Positions 5,827-6,199 of a stretch of 6,199 nt of DNA are shown one piece after another. The position numbers and the translations under genes were made by a program. The notes below the pieces were generated by a model. That model worked only from the letters and a program-made list of their open reading frames with translations, ran no database searches and was not told the DNA's origin. The first letter of the stretch is position 1. Each line of letters starts with the position of its first letter. The DNA is taken from NCBI GenBank assembly GCA_013698495.1, contig JACCUV010000385.1, positions 1-6,199 on the forward strand, in the 5' to 3' direction. The stretch comes from Chloroflexia bacterium (GTDB taxonomy: Bacteria; Chloroflexota; Chloroflexia; Thermomicrobiales; UBA6265).

Positions 5827-6033
5827 CTAATCCAGGCGATACAGACCGGACTCAACCGCACCCTGCAGTCGTTCGCCCAGCAAGTATTCGGTGAGCCTGG
5901 GCGGGAGGACATACTCGGGCCAGATCCGGGATGTCCAGATGAAGTTCAAGGCCCGTTATTCCTCCCCTACGAAATCCCCATGCCCGCTCGGCGTCATAGA
6001 CACCAGAATATGAATCACGCTTCCTCCATTCAT
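5827..6033 (-). pseudogene. possible remnant or small ORF, interrupted by one stop
   Basis: On the minus strand an ATG at 6033 opens 25 codons that end in TAA at 5958-5956. The same frame then stays open for 42 codons to TAG at 5829-5827. The second part reads like protein (for example RIWPEYVLPPRLTEYLL) and about three quarters of its third positions are G or C, better than the opposite plus-strand frame. It has no ATG start. A TTG at 5949 follows a GGAGG by about 11 nt, which is long. I do not recognise the protein. It could be a gene remnant with one in-frame stop, a real peptide of about 40 residues, or chance. Confidence 0.2.
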
Positions 6034-6057
6034 AACTGACCGTTCACAGGGTAGAAT
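6029..6057 (+). promoter_or_regulatory. sigma-70-type promoter of scpA
   Basis: TTCATA at 6029-6034 (4/6 to the -35) and TAGAAT at 6052-6057 (5/6 to the -10) are exactly 17 bp apart. This is the best promoter match in the window. Its -10 ends 8 nt before the scpA ATG, so transcription would start at or next to the start codon. Confidence 0.55.
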
Positions 6058-6065
6058 GTGTCTGT

Positions 6066-6199
6066 ATGGAACAGGTGGGCAACGGCGTTGCGCCGATTCT
6101 TTCCAATTACCAGCTTCGGCTTCCGGCGTACGAAGGTCCGCTGGATGTGCTGTTGCGCCTGATCGAACGCAGCCATCTGGCGATCGAAGATGTCTCGCT
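6066..6199 (+). CDS. scpA: segregation and condensation protein ScpA, N-terminal part
   Basis: ScpA is the kleisin subunit that bridges the SMC heads together with ScpB in bacterial chromosome condensation and segregation, acting on the nucleoid. Only 44 codons are in the window before the right edge cuts the gene. They show the diagnostic N-terminal kleisin pattern YEGPLDVLLRLIERSHLAIEDVS at about residues 22-44, although the family more often has Phe where Tyr22 stands. The ATG at 6066 is the only ATG, GTG or TTG between the upstream in-frame stop at 6033-6035 and the motif, so the start is well fixed. No Shine-Dalgarno lies at usual spacing, and the promoter -10 is 8 nt upstream, which fits a leaderless mRNA. 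scpB would be expected further downstream. Confidence 0.9.
   Translation, partial: MEQVGNGVAPILSNYQLRLPAYEGPLDVLLRLIERSHLAIEDVS

Larger units (their letters stand above)
5740..6065. other. intergenic region between the M50 gene and scpA
   Basis: These 326 bp hold no secure gene. A weak AGTGCA/TGCATT hairpin just after the M50 stop has no T-run and is not called a terminator. A plus-strand frame from 5785 to 6039 has mixed third-position bases and no family resemblance. The minus strand contains a coding-like fragment (5827-5955), and the scpA promoter lies at the right end. Confidence 0.6.

Noticed and set aside
5785..6039. Plus-strand open frame of 84 codons before scpA
   Set aside because: Mixed third-position composition, no recognisable motif and no good Shine-Dalgarno.
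3..6054. ACAGGGTAG found near both ends of the window (3-11 and 6046-6054)
   Set aside because: A repeated 9-mer is expected many times by chance in 6.2 kb, and the flanks do not match.

Overview
The window is about 60% GC (estimated by eye) and holds six protein-coding genes, one of them cut by the right edge. No RNA gene, insertion sequence or CRISPR array is visible. The gene types are bacterial housekeeping and transport functions. Moderately high GC, good Shine-Dalgarno sites on most genes, one TTG start and a short site-2 protease gene close to scpA suggest a Chloroflexota-type bacterium, possibly near Thermomicrobia. That placement is an inference from remembered protein style and gene neighbourhood and is not proven by the sequence.

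Layout: positions 1-272 hold no secure gene. dprA (DNA-uptake and recombination protein) lies on the minus strand at 273-1388. A short divergent control region separates it from a plus-strand HpcH/HpaI-type class II aldolase at 1535-2299. A 432-bp gap follows, with candidate promoters and a perfect 20-bp palindrome at 2635-2654. Next is a two-gene transcription unit, oppD (2732-3886) and oppF (3904-4980), 17 bp apart, closed by a strong intrinsic terminator at 5000-5048. A TTG-started site-2 protease (M50) gene occupies 5065-5739. A 326-bp gap contains a coding-like minus-strand fragment and a good sigma-70-type promoter. The promoter sits so close to the 5' end of scpA (6066 to the edge) that scpA mRNA may be leaderless.

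How the genes relate: OppD and OppF are the paired cytoplasmic ATPases of an oligopeptide/dipeptide-type ABC importer. Their permeases and binding protein are not in the window, so they must pair with subunits encoded elsewhere. DprA, the aldolase, the protease and ScpA have no evident functional link to the ATPases or to each other. I see no convincing novel defence or mobile system. The items most worth a second look are regulatory: the palindrome upstream of oppD, the mirrored motif between dprA and the aldolase gene, the terminator jammed against the TTG-started protease gene, and the possibly leaderless scpA.
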